NCBI GenBank assembly: GCA_002483395.1
Contig: DLHV01000262.1
Location: 2,936-9,145 of the forward strand
Length of the DNA: 6,210 bases
DNA from: Chloracidobacterium sp. UBA7659
GTDB taxonomy: Bacteria > Acidobacteriota > Blastocatellia > Pyrinomonadales > Pyrinomonadaceae
Reading direction: 5' to 3'
Positions within the stretch are counted from its first letter, which is position 1, and every line of letters begins with the position of its first letter. Below the pieces are notes generated by a model that ran no database searches, was not told the DNA's origin, and saw only the letters and a list, made by a program, of their open reading frames with translations. The position numbers and the translations under genes were made by a program. Below, one piece after another: positions 6,181 through 6,210 of the stretch.

Positions 6181-6184
6181 CCAC

Positions 6185-6210
6185 GGCCAGATAGCTCAGT
6201 TGGTAGAGCA
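6185..6210 (+). tRNA. tRNA gene, 5' part only (probably tRNA-Phe)
   Basis: Bases 1-26 of a tRNA: acceptor strand GGCCAGA (6185-6191), T8 and A9, D-stem GCTC (6194-6197), D-loop AGTTGGTA, D-stem GAGC (6206-6209) and A26. The anticodon lies beyond the window. The 5' sequence resembles bacterial tRNA-Phe(GAA) genes, but that identity is a guess from similarity; the tRNA call itself is firm. The promoter and leader hairpin lie directly upstream. Confidence 0.9.

Overview
The window looks like bacterial chromosome from a member of the Acidobacteriota, most likely a Blastocatellia/Pyrinomonadaceae-type lineage. This placement is an inference. It rests on a large Pkn2-type Ser/Thr kinase with a multi-pass membrane tail, a secreted DUF1570-like metallopeptidase/TPR protein of a kind I associate with that group, and a RecA carrying the [20 protein letters not shown]1 variant. 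Base composition is moderate, and nothing looks like a phage, insertion sequence, CRISPR array or recent transfer.

Layout. Positions 1-1916 (minus) hold the first 638 codons of a membrane-anchored serine/threonine protein kinase whose 3' end lies beyond the left edge. Positions 1917-2034 are a 118-bp spacer. Positions 2035-4494 (minus) encode an 819-residue exported protein: signal peptide, gluzincin-type HEYVH...E peptidase domain, TPR array, and two copies of a C-terminal domain with a conserved cysteine pair. Positions 4495-4856 are a divergent intergenic region with no convincing gene. Positions 4857-5867 (plus) encode a complete 336-residue RecA with a strong Shine-Dalgarno. Positions 5868-6184 hold three stem-loops, a possible tiny ORF, and a near-consensus sigma70 promoter with a leader hairpin. 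These lead into a tRNA gene (probably tRNA-Phe) cut by the right edge at 6185-6210.

How the genes relate. RecA is the universal recombinase and SOS co-protease, and it is transcribed away from the other two genes, so no functional link need be assumed. The kinase and the peptidase-TPR gene lie head-to-tail on the same strand and could be co-transcribed. One would act at the cytoplasmic face of the membrane and the other outside it; a shared envelope-stress or signalling role is only a guess.

The points most worth a second look are the roughly 130-residue insertion in the kinase activation segment, the kinase's polytopic C-terminal domain, the duplicated Cys-pair domain of the secreted protein, the structured recA-tRNA spacer, and the tRNA leader hairpin. 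I did not find a clear new multi-gene system.
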